Shown in pieces: positions 1-9,163 of a stretch of DNA of 39,314 nucleotides. This DNA comes from a bacterium. GTDB taxonomy: Bacteria; Desulfobacterota; Desulfobulbia; Desulfobulbales; Desulfobulbaceae. A program made the position numbers and the translations under genes. The notes below the pieces were generated by a model, which did not search any database, was not told the origin of the DNA, and saw only the letters and a list, made by a program, of their open reading frames with translations. The stretch lies in NCBI GenBank assembly GCA_030538155.1, contig JAUNUN010000008.1, forward strand, positions 31,373-70,686, written 5' to 3'. How positions within the stretch are numbered: position 1 is the stretch's first letter; each line of letters starts with the position of its first letter.

Positions 1-104
1 TAGGTGATCATTTGCGTGGTTGCATCCAGAAGGCAACCATCCATGACTGCAACCACGAGCAGTTGATTGATGAACTGATCGAACACCTGGGCAAACTTCG
101 ATAA
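1..104 (+). CDS. C-terminal end of a CsoR/RcnR-family metal-responsive repressor (DmeR-like), partial
   Basis: An open frame enters from the left edge and ends at TAA 102-104, giving about 33 residues that begin GDHLRGCIQKA and finish ELIEHLGKLR. The H-x3-C element near the start and the acidic/Leu C-terminal helix resemble the last helix of the DUF156 (CsoR/RcnR/FrmR) repressors, which release DNA on binding a metal such as Ni, Co or Cu. The next gene is a His-rich cation diffusion exporter 36 nt downstream. This matches the dmeR-dmeF pairing known from other proteobacteria, where the repressor controls its own operon in response to Co/Ni. Only the tail is visible, so the family call rests on a short stretch plus context; the metal is inferred. 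Confidence 0.55.
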   Translation, partial: GDHLRGCIQKATIHDCNHEQLIDELIEHLGKLR

Positions 105-140
105 GAGACAACAAACAGCATTTTCATTTGGAGCAAGGGA

Positions 141-1112
141 ATGCACGGAGAAATGATGGATCAAATCCGCCATCAGCATGATTTTGACGGCATCGATCAT
201 GCCAACGAAAAAAGGACCTTGAGCGTCGTTATCCTGACCGGGATAACCATGGTAGTTGAGATTGTAACCGGGGCGTTGACCGGATCCATGGCCCTGCTGG
301 CCGATGGCTGGCATATGGGAACCCACGCTGCCGCGCTGGGCATAGCTTATTTGGCCTACGTGATGGCAAGGAAGTTTGCCGGGTCGTCGAAGTTCGGTTT
401 CGGTACCGGCAAGTTCGGTATTTTAGCCAGCTACACCAGTGCCTTGCTTCTGGGTGGAACCGCCTTGTACATGATTGTTGAATCGATAAGCAGATTTATA
501 CATCCGGTGACCATTGCCTTTAATGAAGCCATCGTGGTTGCAGTAGCCGGGCTGGTTGTCAACGTTCTGTCTATATGGATTTTGCATGGCGGTGGAGGAC
601 ACACCCATAACCACCATGGTCATCATCATGAACATGGGCACGATCATCAGCATGATCACAACCATACCAAAGATCACAATATTCGGGCTGCATATCTGCA
701 CGTCATAGCGGATGCCCTGACCTCGGTCTTTGCTATTGTCGCACTCTTTGCCGGTAAGTTTCTGGGCTGGAATTTTCTTGATCCTGTTATGGGTATTCTT
801 GGCGGCATCCTGATCGCACGATGGGCATGGGGACTTTTACGGAGCAGTTCCTTGATTTTGCTGGACGGCATTAACGCTGATGGTATCAAGGAAGATATTG
901 TCAAGACCATTGAGGCAGATGGGGACAGCATTGTTGGCGATCTGCATGTATGGCCGCTTAATTCAAACGATCTGGCCGTTGCCTTATCAGTCGTCTCAAA
1001 AGAATGCAGAAGCCCTGGGGATTATGGGTCGCGTCTTGCCCGGTTTCAGAACCTGAAACACACCACCATCGAGGTTCATATCCGTCATGATCACCATTGT
1101 CCTGCTGCATAA
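141..1112 (+). CDS. dmeF: DmeF-type cation diffusion facilitator (Co/Ni/Zn efflux)
   Basis: A 323-residue inner-membrane CDF antiporter that would export divalent metal to the periplasm in exchange for protons. The N-terminal segment has the LLADGWHM-x-TH signature of DmeF, in which Asp and His of helix 2 bind metal. A strongly His-rich cytoplasmic loop lies at about residues 150-180, followed by a second metal-site helix containing HVIAD, near residue 188. About six hydrophobic helices precede a short C-terminal cytoplasmic domain with HVW and a final HIRHDHH. The ATG at 141 follows a GGAG at 130-133; an in-frame ATG lies at 153. The upstream repressor tail suggests metal-controlled co-transcription. 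Family assignment is firm; the preference for Co/Ni over Zn is inferred from the DmeF-like signature and the regulator. Confidence 0.87.
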   Translation: MHGEMMDQIRHQHDFDGIDHANEKRTLSVVILTGITMVVEIVTGALTGSMALLADGWHMGTHAAALGIAYLAYVMARKFAGSSKFGFGTGKFGILASYTSALLLGGTALYMIVESISRFIHPVTIAFNEAIVVAVAGLVVNVLSIWILHGGGGHTHNHHGHHHEHGHDHQHDHNHTKDHNIRAAYLHVIADALTSVFAIVALFAGKFLGWNFLDPVMGILGGILIARWAWGLLRSSSLILLDGINADGIKEDIVKTIEADGDSIVGDLHVWPLNSNDLAVALSVVSKECRSPGDYGSRLARFQNLKHTTIEVHIRHDHHCPAA

Positions 1113-1276
1113 AATTCCTTGCACCCGTAGTACGACTAATCCAGGCCATACCGCAGTATTCTTAAAGTAACCAGGCTACTTCAAGGTGCTTACTTGTCCT
1201 GGCAGATGGTCTATTTTAAGATGTACGCTGGAAGAAACCCTAGACGCACGTAACAACCATCAGGTGCAGTGATCCC

Positions 1277-2359
1277 ATGCAGAACAAAACCATGAACAGT
1301 TCAGAAAAATCCCGCAAACTCAAAGAAAAGGCCGTGGAGTTCGGCTATACCGGCTGCGGCATCATCGATATTCCGGACTACACCTTTTTTCTTAAAGAGA
1401 TAGACCGTCGCAATGCGCTCTTTCCCCATTCCGCGTTTTTCTATGAGCCCTTAAAAAAAATGGCGAGCAAGAGGGAAGAACTGAACTGGGCACAGTCCAT
1501 CGTGGTCGCCTTGTTCCGCTACGACAATGTCTACACCATTTCTCCTGCCGTAGATCGCCACATAGCTCGGCTCTATGTCACCGATGGCCGCCTGCCGTAT
1601 AGCGACGAGAAAAAAATTAATGAAAGGCTGACTGCCTTTATGACGGAAGAACTGGGTTTGAAGGCTATGCCGGCAACGCACCTCCTGCCGGCAAAGTGGT
1701 CGGCGGTGTGGGCCGGACTGGGAAAGTTTCGAAACAACAACCTTATCTATACAGAAAACGGCTCCTGGAATGCCCTGACCCTGTGGCTGGTTGACGAGCA
1801 CCTCACCCCTGAGCCTCCAGTGGAAGCGTCGACCTTTGACTGTCCGCCTGATTGCAACCGTTGCATCGAGGCCTGCCCAACCGGAGCCCTGTCAGCGCCT
1901 TTTACCCTTGATCCCACCCACTGCGCCTCGTACCTGAGCTATGAAGCCATGTACCGACTTGCCCTGCCGCCGGAAGAACTGCGGGCCAAGATGGGAGAGA
2001 TGATTTACGGTTGCGATATCTGCCAAAAGGTCTGTCCTAAGAATGCGGCCACCTGGAGGGAGGGCAAGAAAGAATTTCCCAACCCTCATCCCCTGGAAGA
2101 CATGATCACCCTGGAAAAGCTCGCCACCCTGGATCAGGATACCTTTATGGAAAAGATCCGCGCGCGCTTCTTTTACATCAACGAGAATAACCGCTGGCAG
2201 TGGCAGAGCAATGCCATCCGTGCCATGGCCAATACGGGCAACAGGGAATTTGAACCCTATATAGTGAAGGCCCTGTCTGATGAAAATGAAAACGTGCGCA
2301 CCATGGCCGCCTGGGCCTTAAAGCGGCTGAGGGGCGAGGTGGAGGCAGGAGAAGCCTAG
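1277..2359 (+). CDS. QueG-like double 4Fe-4S protein (epoxyqueuosine reductase family)
   Basis: A 360-residue cytoplasmic protein. The middle carries a bacterial ferredoxin-like pair of 4Fe-4S motifs: CPPDCNRCIEACPTGAL near residues 193-209 and CDICQKVCP near 246-254. The C-terminus has a HEAT-like repeat (VRTMAAWALKRL). This order (catalytic domain, two clusters, HEAT repeat) is that of QueG, which uses cobalamin and Fe-S clusters to reduce epoxyqueuosine to queuosine in tRNA. However, the usual G-x-x-G-W-x-G-K-N segment before the clusters reads GLGKFRNNNLIY here, so it may be a paralogue with another substrate. The ATG at 1277 is used; ATG 1292 is an in-frame alternative. It is monocistronic between dmeF and a strong terminator. 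Family call good, exact activity uncertain. Confidence 0.68.
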   Translation: MQNKTMNSSEKSRKLKEKAVEFGYTGCGIIDIPDYTFFLKEIDRRNALFPHSAFFYEPLKKMASKREELNWAQSIVVALFRYDNVYTISPAVDRHIARLYVTDGRLPYSDEKKINERLTAFMTEELGLKAMPATHLLPAKWSAVWAGLGKFRNNNLIYTENGSWNALTLWLVDEHLTPEPPVEASTFDCPPDCNRCIEACPTGALSAPFTLDPTHCASYLSYEAMYRLALPPEELRAKMGEMIYGCDICQKVCPKNAATWREGKKEFPNPHPLEDMITLEKLATLDQDTFMEKIRARFFYINENNRWQWQSNAIRAMANTGNREFEPYIVKALSDENENVRTMAAWALKRLRGEVEAGEA

Positions 2360-2371
2360 GCCCGGAAAAAG

Positions 2372-2416
2372 AAAAAGGGGTTTCGCCGCTCATCGAGCTG
2401 CGAAACCCCTTTTTTA
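2372..2416. terminator. Bidirectional rho-independent terminator
   Basis: A perfect 15-bp inverted repeat (2372-2386 with 2400-2414) has a GC-rich core GGGGTTTCGC, flanked by A-run on the left and T-run on the right. It therefore works in both directions. It separates the convergent QueG-like gene and clpA. Confidence 0.93.
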
Positions 2417-2433
2417 TGCTGTGTAGAGAACGT

Positions 2434-4707
2434 CTATTTGTAACTGAAAACCATCTTGTCTTTCTTGTGATCCACCACCGCAGTGCCGCCCTTGGTCAGT
2501 TTACCGAAGAGGATTTCCTCGGTGAGAACATCGCCGATTTCCTTCATGATAAGACGGCGCAGGGGTCGCGCGCCAAAGGCAGGTTCATAGCCTTCCTGGG
2601 CCAGCCAGAGCCGGGCTGCCTCGCTCAGTTCGATACGCACCTTCTTTTCAGCCAGTTGGCCTTGCAGTTCCCGCACCATCTTGTCCACTACCTTTTCCAC
2701 GGTCTCAATGGCTAGCGGCGCAAAGTTGATAATGCCATCGAGCCGGTTGCGGAACTCCGGTGAAAACAAATTCTTGATGGCCTTTTGCTCCTTGCCGCTG
2801 GAATCGCCGATAAAGCCGATGCTGCGCTCGCTCATCTCACGCGCGCCCGCATTGGTGGTCATGATGATGATCACGTTGCGGAAGTCGGCACGGCGGCCGC
2901 TGTTGTCGGTTAAGGTGGAGTGATCCATCACCTGCAGCAGGATGGAGAAGATATCCGGATGGGCCTTTTCGATCTCATCCAACAGGAGCACGGAGTAGGG
3001 GTGCTTGCGGATGGCGTCGGTGAGGAGACCGCCCTGATCAAAGCCGATGTAGCCCGGAGGCGCGCCGATGAGCCTTGCCACCGCATGCTTCTCCATGTAT
3101 TCGCTCATGTCAAAGCGCTCAAAATGCACTGAGAGCGCTGCCGCAAGCTGGCGGGCCACCTCGGTTTTGCCGACTCCGGTGGGCCCGGCAAAGAGGAAAG
3201 AGCCGGTGGGCGATTGCGGATTACCCAGGCCTGCTCGCGAGCGTTTGACCGCCTGGGCCAGGGTGGCGAGGGCCTCGTCCTGACCGTAAATAACGGCTTG
3301 CAGCTTGCCTTCCAAAAGGAGCAGATCTTCAGTGTTGCTGCTGGTCTTGCTGGTCACCGGCACCCTGGCGATGCCTGCCACCACCTCTTCAATGTCGCGC
3401 ACCATCACGGTCTTGCCGGTTTTACCGGCCAGGCGAAAGGCAGCACCCACCTCATCCATAACATCAATGGCCTTGTCGGGCAGAAAGCGGTCATTGATGT
3501 AGCGCTGTGCCAGTTCCGCAGTGGCAGTAATGGCGGTCTTTGCGTAGCGGATCTGGTGGTGTTCCTCGTAACGGGGCTGCAGGCCGCGCAGGATGGCACA
3601 GGTATCTTCCAGGGTCGGTTCTTCAATATCGATCTTCTGGAAGCGGCGGGAGAGGGCGCGATCCTTCTCGATCTGGTTCTTGTACTCCTCGTAGGTGGTG
3701 GAGCCGATACAGCGCAGGGTGCCCGACTGCAGGGCCGGCTTGAGCAGGTTGGAGGCGTCCATGGAACCGCCGCTGGTTGCGCCTGCGCCGATGATGGTGT
3801 GCATCTCGTCAATAAAGAGAATGGCCTTGTCCTTGGCCTCAATCGCGGCCACCACTTCCTTGAGCCGTTTTTCAAAGTCGCCCCGGTACTTGGTGCCCGC
3901 CACCAAGGTGCCGAGATCAAGCATATAGATTTCCGCGCCGGAAAGAAGATCCGGCACCAGCTCTTTGGGGTTCGGCTTTTCTTCCGCGCGGGCCAGGCCG
4001 TCCTGATGGATGCGCAGGGCTAGGCCTTCGGCCATGGCGGTCTTGCCCACACCGGGCTCACCCACCAGAAGCGGGTTGTTCTTCTTGCGGCGGCACAGTA
4101 CCTGCATCATGCGCTGCAACTCGCGTTCGCGACCAATGAGTGGGTCGATGCGGCCTTCTGCGGCACGTTTGGCAAAGTTGACGGTAAAATCTTCAAGCGG
4201 GTTGCCGTTCGACTTTTCGTCCGCTTTTTTGGGCCGCTCACCGCCGGGCTGGGGCTGTTTGCCGCTGTCTGTGCGCATGTGTTCCGGCAGACCGTGGGAG
4301 ATATACTCCACCACTTCCATGCGGCCCACGCCCTCGGTGCCTAAAAAGTACACCGCATGGGAGTCCTGCTCGTTAAAAATGGCCACCAGCACATCGCCGG
4401 TATCCACCTGTTTTTTGCCGCAGCTCTGCACATGGCTCACCGCGCGCTGCAGCACCCGGTTGAAGGCCACGGTCTGGGCCGGTTCACCGCCGGCGTCCTT
4501 CAAAACCGGCATGCCGCCGTTGAAGAAGCGTTCCAGCCGTTCCTTCAGGGTATCGTTGTTGCCGCCGCAACTGGTAATGATGTGGCGGGCCAGTTCATCA
4601 TGTAAAAGACCGTAGAGCATGTGCTCAACGGTGACATATTCGTGCCGGTGGATTTTGGCCTCCTTGATCGCCTTGATCAGGGCCAGTTCCAAATCTCTGC
4701 TCAACAT
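2434..4707 (-). CDS. clpA: ClpA, AAA+ unfoldase subunit of the ClpAP protease
   Basis: A 757-residue cytoplasmic ATPase that unfolds substrates and threads them into ClpP. An N-terminal Clp-repeat domain (about 1-140, the ClpS-docking domain) is followed by the D1 AAA module with Walker A GEPGVGKT at 216-223 and Walker B ILFIDE near 296-301. The D2 module has Walker A GPTGVGKT at 508-515, and an IGF tripeptide in SIGFIGD provides the ClpP-docking loop. There is no ClpB-type coiled-coil middle domain, and the length is typical for ClpA. The ATG at 4707 follows a GAGGA box. It lies 71 nt downstream of clpS, as in many proteobacteria. The partner clpP is about 12 kb away on the other strand. Confidence 0.96.
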   Translation of the reverse strand: MLSRDLELALIKAIKEAKIHRHEYVTVEHMLYGLLHDELARHIITSCGGNNDTLKERLERFFNGGMPVLKDAGGEPAQTVAFNRVLQRAVSHVQSCGKKQVDTGDVLVAIFNEQDSHAVYFLGTEGVGRMEVVEYISHGLPEHMRTDSGKQPQPGGERPKKADEKSNGNPLEDFTVNFAKRAAEGRIDPLIGRERELQRMMQVLCRRKKNNPLLVGEPGVGKTAMAEGLALRIHQDGLARAEEKPNPKELVPDLLSGAEIYMLDLGTLVAGTKYRGDFEKRLKEVVAAIEAKDKAILFIDEMHTIIGAGATSGGSMDASNLLKPALQSGTLRCIGSTTYEEYKNQIEKDRALSRRFQKIDIEEPTLEDTCAILRGLQPRYEEHHQIRYAKTAITATAELAQRYINDRFLPDKAIDVMDEVGAAFRLAGKTGKTVMVRDIEEVVAGIARVPVTSKTSSNTEDLLLLEGKLQAVIYGQDEALATLAQAVKRSRAGLGNPQSPTGSFLFAGPTGVGKTEVARQLAAALSVHFERFDMSEYMEKHAVARLIGAPPGYIGFDQGGLLTDAIRKHPYSVLLLDEIEKAHPDIFSILLQVMDHSTLTDNSGRRADFRNVIIIMTTNAGAREMSERSIGFIGDSSGKEQKAIKNLFSPEFRNRLDGIINFAPLAIETVEKVVDKMVRELQGQLAEKKVRIELSEAARLWLAQEGYEPAFGARPLRRLIMKEIGDVLTEEILFGKLTKGGTAVVDHKKDKMVFSYK

Positions 4708-4778
4708 TGCTGGTGTCCTCAGCGGCGGCGCGGCGGCTATTCTGCCTGTTCAGTGCCTGGCACGCGCCTAAGGGGCAA

Positions 4779-5096
4779 TCAGGTATCTCGTTCCAAAGAA
4801 CACCGTAGGGGAAACCGGCTTTTTTTGGCCAGACGATGCACGGTCATCACCTTGGTTTCGGCGATTTCCTTGGTGTACCGGCCGGCAAGACCCACACCTT
4901 CATGGTGCACGTTCAGCATGATGCGGGTCGCCTCTTCGATATTTTTATCAAAGACGCGCTCCAAAATCATGATGACAAACTCCATGGTAGTGTAGTCGTC
5001 GTTATGCAGCAACACCCTGTACAGAGGTGGTTCCTGCACCGTTTCCTTGCTGATGGTTCCTGTCTCGCCCTGGGGGCTTGCTGCTTTTGCGGCCAT
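4779..5096 (-). CDS. clpS: ClpS, N-degron adaptor for ClpAP
   Basis: A 105-residue adaptor that binds N-end-rule substrates (bulky N-terminal residues) and delivers them to ClpA. The hallmark segment LHNDDYTTMEFV (about residues 30-41) supplies the Asn/Asp contacts for the substrate alpha-amino group. The following VHHEG-G element and the long helices match the family. The first ~20 residues are a flexible extension, as expected for the part that enters the ClpA pore. The ATG at 5096 has a good AGGAGC box just upstream. It is followed by clpA and preceded by holA with a 93-nt gap, so the three could share a transcript. Confidence 0.95.
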   Translation of the reverse strand: MAAKAASPQGETGTISKETVQEPPLYRVLLHNDDYTTMEFVIMILERVFDKNIEEATRIMLNVHHEGVGLAGRYTKEIAETKVMTVHRLAKKSRFPLRCSLERDT

Positions 5097-5189
5097 ATGC
5101 TCCTGTACATGGAAGAGCTTGGCATGCTGCCATGCTTCCCTGGTGCGATGGGTTTTGGGTTGGTTGACGGAGTTTTGAACAAACGACAG

Positions 5190-6608
5190 TTATGATTGAA
5201 TTGTAATGCTGGCGAAGGATTTTGCAAGTACAGGCGGTCGGGAGGATGCAGACGAAACAGGGGCAGGGGCGAGCATGGAGAAAAGCAGGCGGTGGAAAAC
5301 CAGTTCATCATCCGCGCCCGAACCCTTGAGGCGGAACTCCGCCTCCTGCAGGAGTTGCATCCACCTGACCAGGCAGGGCAGGGGATGGGGATACGCATCC
5401 TTGAACTGGTTGTAGAGGGCGTAGGGATGGCCGGAGAGTTCCTTTTTCCACAGTTCCTGCTCCTTTAGGGCGGGCAGGTACTGCTGCTGGAAGGTGTTGA
5501 AGTTCATGGCCGGGGAAAAGGGCGGATGAACGGTGTCGATCAGCGAGCGGAAGAGCAGGGCGCTGCGCACTGCATTGCGCAGACTGGCGAGTATTGCCAG
5601 GGGATGGATGCCGTTTGCCAGTAACCTTGGCAGCAGGATCAGGGCCTCATCCAGCCGTGCTCGGGTAATGGCGCTGTTGAGTTCGTAAATGGCGTCTTGC
5701 CGGGTGCGGCCCACCAGTTCATCCACATCTTCTGGGCGGATCTGCTCCTCGTCGCCTGCAGCCAGCATGAGTTTGCGCAGTTCGTTGACCAGGGCCACAG
5801 GATGAAAACCAACCCGCTCCAAGAGAACCGGGATGAGATTCGGCGGCAGCTTTTTGCCCTGTTCAGCCAGAGTGCCGGCAATCAGGCCGTGCAAGACCGT
5901 CAGTTGTTCGTCCTTGGCCTTGGCCCCGGAACCTTCGGCCACGCTGCAGTCAACTATGGTTTCGTTGTCTTTTAAGTACTTGAAGAGCTTTTTGCGCTTG
6001 TCCACCTCGCCGGCAACAAGGATGAGCACATTGGCCGGCGGGATGCCCCTGGCCAGCAGTTCTACAAGTTGATCAGCCGGATCAGCCAGTTGCGCTGTCT
6101 GCTCTTTTTCGCTTTCAGGCTGGTGCAGATAGGGGCCGGTCCAGCCGAGATCCTCGCCCGGCGCGGCAAAGCCGAAATTTTTCTGCCATTGGCCGGCAGG
6201 CATGGCCTGTAAGACGTCTTCCTGCATCGGCAAACCGGCAGCCCGCACAAATGCAGATAGGGCCTTTCTGGTCTGCTCGTCCTGGCCGGTAGCACGCGCC
6301 TTGAGCACCCGCTCCCACAGGGCTTTGCTGTTCTTCTTGGAGTAGAGCAGCCTGCTGTTGTTGACCCGGTAGATCTGACGCCCGCCCAAGAGGCTGAAAC
6401 TGCTCAGGCGGGCAAGGGTTTGCTGCACATCCTCCTCATCGCCATCAATGGGATGCACCACCCCGCCACCGGCAACCAGGGCCTCTTCAATCCGGCTTGC
6501 AGCCCTGCGGCAGAGGTAGTTTTCACCAAAGAGCAGAATCACCCGGACTTGAGACGTATTCAGGTTCTCAAGCCAGGTGGGCAGTTGTTGTGGGGTGATG
6601 AGCGCCAA
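5190..6608 (-). CDS. holA: DNA polymerase III delta subunit (HolA)
   Basis: The delta subunit opens the beta sliding clamp as part of the clamp-loader complex. The 472-residue product starts with a HolA-like N-terminus (QVRVILLFGENYLCRRAASRI), where the clamp-binding and AAA+-like fold begins. Its C-terminal third has DELVGRTRQDAIYELNSAI followed by a helical LLANGIHPLAILASLRNAVRS segment, which is diagnostic. The family usually has about 340 residues, so this one carries roughly 130 extra, mainly a Gln/Glu-rich stretch around 100-170. The start is a TTG at 6608; no in-frame ATG is available upstream before the preceding gene, whose stop is only 14 nt away. Tight spacing suggests co-transcription with the exported protein upstream. 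Confidence 0.85.
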   Translation of the reverse strand: MALITPQQLPTWLENLNTSQVRVILLFGENYLCRRAASRIEEALVAGGGVVHPIDGDEEDVQQTLARLSSFSLLGGRQIYRVNNSRLLYSKKNSKALWERVLKARATGQDEQTRKALSAFVRAAGLPMQEDVLQAMPAGQWQKNFGFAAPGEDLGWTGPYLHQPESEKEQTAQLADPADQLVELLARGIPPANVLILVAGEVDKRKKLFKYLKDNETIVDCSVAEGSGAKAKDEQLTVLHGLIAGTLAEQGKKLPPNLIPVLLERVGFHPVALVNELRKLMLAAGDEEQIRPEDVDELVGRTRQDAIYELNSAITRARLDEALILLPRLLANGIHPLAILASLRNAVRSALLFRSLIDTVHPPFSPAMNFNTFQQQYLPALKEQELWKKELSGHPYALYNQFKDAYPHPLPCLVRWMQLLQEAEFRLKGSGADDELVFHRLLFSMLAPAPVSSASSRPPVLAKSFASITIQS

Positions 6609-6622
6609 GGATGAAACCGCTT

Positions 6623-9163
6623 TCAGTTGCCGTAGTAGACCGGGCGACCGCCCTGATGCTGCTCGCGGGCATCATAAACGGGCTCCTGGTTGCCGCGGCC
6701 TTGCGTGGCGGCGGTGCGGCCCTGTTGCCCCTGGGGCTGGGATTCATCCAGGATTTTATGGAGGATTGCGGTGAGTGAGCCGGGTTGGAGATAATCCTGG
6801 CCCTGTTCGCCTGAGAAAATATAGGTGGTCTGCTGGGCCACCTGTTTCCAGGAAATGGAACTGGGATTTTTGGCTATGATCTCGCAGAAACTCTTGTTGT
6901 ACGGGTCGTTGATCATGGCGAGCCCTGTGCCGATGGAGGCGAGCAGATCCACCGAGCCTTCAAAAAGCCTGGTCAGGGTGGTGTATACTTTCATGCCGCC
7001 GCAGGAGCCCAGGCTGAGAAAACGCTGCTTGCCACTCAAGTCTGCTGCCGTGATCTTGCCCTCGTCGATCAACTCGGTGAGCGGCTCGATGATCTGCTCA
7101 GAGCGCCAGTAGCTGTGGCCGCGCTGGGCCAGCATTTCGTCGCCGGAGAGGATAAAACGCCTGAGCAGCTCTTTTTGATGTTCCTTGCCCGAGTAGACGA
7201 ACTGGGTATTGACGATATTGACGCCATTGACATTTTTCACAAAACTGACCGCGAAATGCCGGGTGCGCATGGCCTGGAACAACTCTCCAATCGAGCCCCG
7301 GGCCCAGGAGCGGATGGATGACTCCAGGGCAGGGGTCATCTGGCTGATGGTGTAGTACTTGGAAGGCACCAGTTGGTAGCCGTTTTTCATGAGCAGGCCG
7401 GCGTTGGAGGCAAAGGACTGACGGCCGTCGTCATCCGGGTGAAACATGGAGAGCGAGGCCATCTTGCCGTCCTTTTTCCACTCGGCAAAAGGTGTGCTCT
7501 GGTAGTGGTCCAGATTGACCGCGCCCTGCTGCACCAAAAGCCGGCTGATGAGCAGGCGGTCGTTGGAGCCCAGCAATTCGGGATAGGTCTGCACATAGTA
7601 CTGCAAAATAACCCGTACCAGCTTGGCGGTGATCTGGTTGCCGCCCTGTGTTTCGCGAGCCATGAGCGCAATCAGGTGGCTGCGCGCCTCAGGGGTCAGC
7701 ACCTTGAGCAAATGGGAAAAGGTGGCTGAAAAGAGGAGTACGGAATCCGCATCCTTGAAGGCAGAACTGCCGACCAGGTTCAATATCTCCTTTTGCCTGG
7801 CAAAATCCGTAGGGAAAAATTCGGTCAACTTGCCCTTCTGCGCGTTACTGGAGATGAAGTCGGAGACAAAGCGGCTTTCCGGATCGATCTGGCGGAGAAA
7901 GTTCAATAAATCGCCGCCATTGCGCTGGGCGATCCGGCTTTTCATTACCGGCACCACAATGTTGCGGAACGACGAGTCATAGAGTTCACTGCCCTGGGCC
8001 AGCACCACGTACATGTTGGCGGTGGTCAGGTCTTTGGCGGCCTGTACCCGGGCTGCCGAAGTGGCCTGCTGCAGAATGGAGACGGCCTGCCCCTGACCTG
8101 CACCGGCAAATTGTGCGCCGAAACGGGAACGGGTGGTGCCGTCCAGCTTGTTGAACAGACCTTGCAACTGTGCTTTGGACATGCGGTTGACCCTGGCGGC
8201 CGGGTATTCATAGCCGTTTTCATCGGTGACCGCATGCAGGTTGTTGATCTTCCAGATGGCCTCTTCGCCGCCGTCATACAGACCCTTGAGCAGTACCGAT
8301 TTTTGGCGGCCCTGGAGGCGGTCGTAGATTACCTCTTGCTGCGACATGGAGAGGGTGAAGTAATTCTTCAGCCAGGCCAAGGCCTCCTGGCCTGAAGTTT
8401 CCTTGCTCTTAAACAAGGAACGGGCGTTCCACACATTGACATCCCCCATCTTGCGGATGATGTCCATGCCCTGCACCATGGTCTGCGGATCCATGCCCGG
8501 GGTTTCAGCAAAGGCAATTAGGGCCTGGGCCTGCTTGTTGCGCATCTGCACAATAATGGGCAGCCCCTGCATGGCAGTGTCCACTCGCATGCCGGAAACG
8601 CCGAAATAGGCCCGCGCCGCCTGATTGACCAGGGGAGAGGCCTCATTGAGCTGGGGGATCATTTGCAGGGCCTGATCGGCGGTAGCGCCCTGGAGCGCGG
8701 CAAAATTGCGGAAGGTGCGGCCAGAGGCAAAGTTCAGAGTGCTGATGGCATCCAGCGCCGGCAGGGTATAGTTGGCGTTGAAATTGGGCATAGACGCAAG
8801 AGCGTCGTAGGAGCGCACCTGCTCATAGGACAAGCGGCTCTGCAAAAGCTTTTCTCCCACCTGCTGAACTAGACCGTAATCGACCCCCGGCGTGCTGCAA
8901 ACCTTGCGAAAGATACGCTGGGCGTTATAGTTCATGCGCCCGACCATGGCGCTGCTCTGTTGGACTTGGCCTGCATCCATGCGGCCTGCCTGCCGGCAGA
9001 TGGCCATGGTTTGCCGGGCGCTGACCGCGTCCAGATTGCTGTCTGCGGCCAGAACCCGGCCAGGCCCGGAGATACTCAAGACGGGCAGGCTGAGAAGGCC
9101 CAGAATCACAACAGAAAAACTGTGAAGGGATCGTTTTGTACGTGTGTGCATAAGACTTGACAT
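6623..9163 (-). CDS. Large exported protein of unknown function with a possible caspase-like C-terminal domain
   Basis: I do not recognise a named family. Starting at ATG 9163 gives 846 residues with a clear signal peptide: a basic MHTRTKRS segment, a hydrophobic core, then a likely cleavage after VLA-AD near residue 40. An in-frame ATG also lies at 9151; the frame stays open to an upstream ATG at 9271, but that would bury the signal peptide. Residues ~50-600 are predominantly helical with repeated short helices and no transmembrane segment. Towards the end, RGHSYW (His about 683) and FLSLGSCGG (Cys about 721) lie about 38 residues apart on predicted strands, followed by LLASIGTGLAMIND. This spacing resembles clan-CD cysteine peptidases, but that is only an inference. 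The last ~40 residues are Gln/Gly-rich. holA follows after 14 nt. Periplasmic or secreted location is likely. Confidence 0.75.
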   Translation of the reverse strand: MSSLMHTRTKRSLHSFSVVILGLLSLPVLSISGPGRVLAADSNLDAVSARQTMAICRQAGRMDAGQVQQSSAMVGRMNYNAQRIFRKVCSTPGVDYGLVQQVGEKLLQSRLSYEQVRSYDALASMPNFNANYTLPALDAISTLNFASGRTFRNFAALQGATADQALQMIPQLNEASPLVNQAARAYFGVSGMRVDTAMQGLPIIVQMRNKQAQALIAFAETPGMDPQTMVQGMDIIRKMGDVNVWNARSLFKSKETSGQEALAWLKNYFTLSMSQQEVIYDRLQGRQKSVLLKGLYDGGEEAIWKINNLHAVTDENGYEYPAARVNRMSKAQLQGLFNKLDGTTRSRFGAQFAGAGQGQAVSILQQATSAARVQAAKDLTTANMYVVLAQGSELYDSSFRNIVVPVMKSRIAQRNGGDLLNFLRQIDPESRFVSDFISSNAQKGKLTEFFPTDFARQKEILNLVGSSAFKDADSVLLFSATFSHLLKVLTPEARSHLIALMARETQGGNQITAKLVRVILQYYVQTYPELLGSNDRLLISRLLVQQGAVNLDHYQSTPFAEWKKDGKMASLSMFHPDDDGRQSFASNAGLLMKNGYQLVPSKYYTISQMTPALESSIRSWARGSIGELFQAMRTRHFAVSFVKNVNGVNIVNTQFVYSGKEHQKELLRRFILSGDEMLAQRGHSYWRSEQIIEPLTELIDEGKITAADLSGKQRFLSLGSCGGMKVYTTLTRLFEGSVDLLASIGTGLAMINDPYNKSFCEIIAKNPSSISWKQVAQQTTYIFSGEQGQDYLQPGSLTAILHKILDESQPQGQQGRTAATQGRGNQEPVYDAREQHQGGRPVYYGN

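Noticed and set aside
3214..4023. 269-residue frame on the plus strand
   Set aside because: It lies wholly inside clpA on the other strand, has no ribosome site and no domain; long antisense frames are common opposite GC-rich genes.
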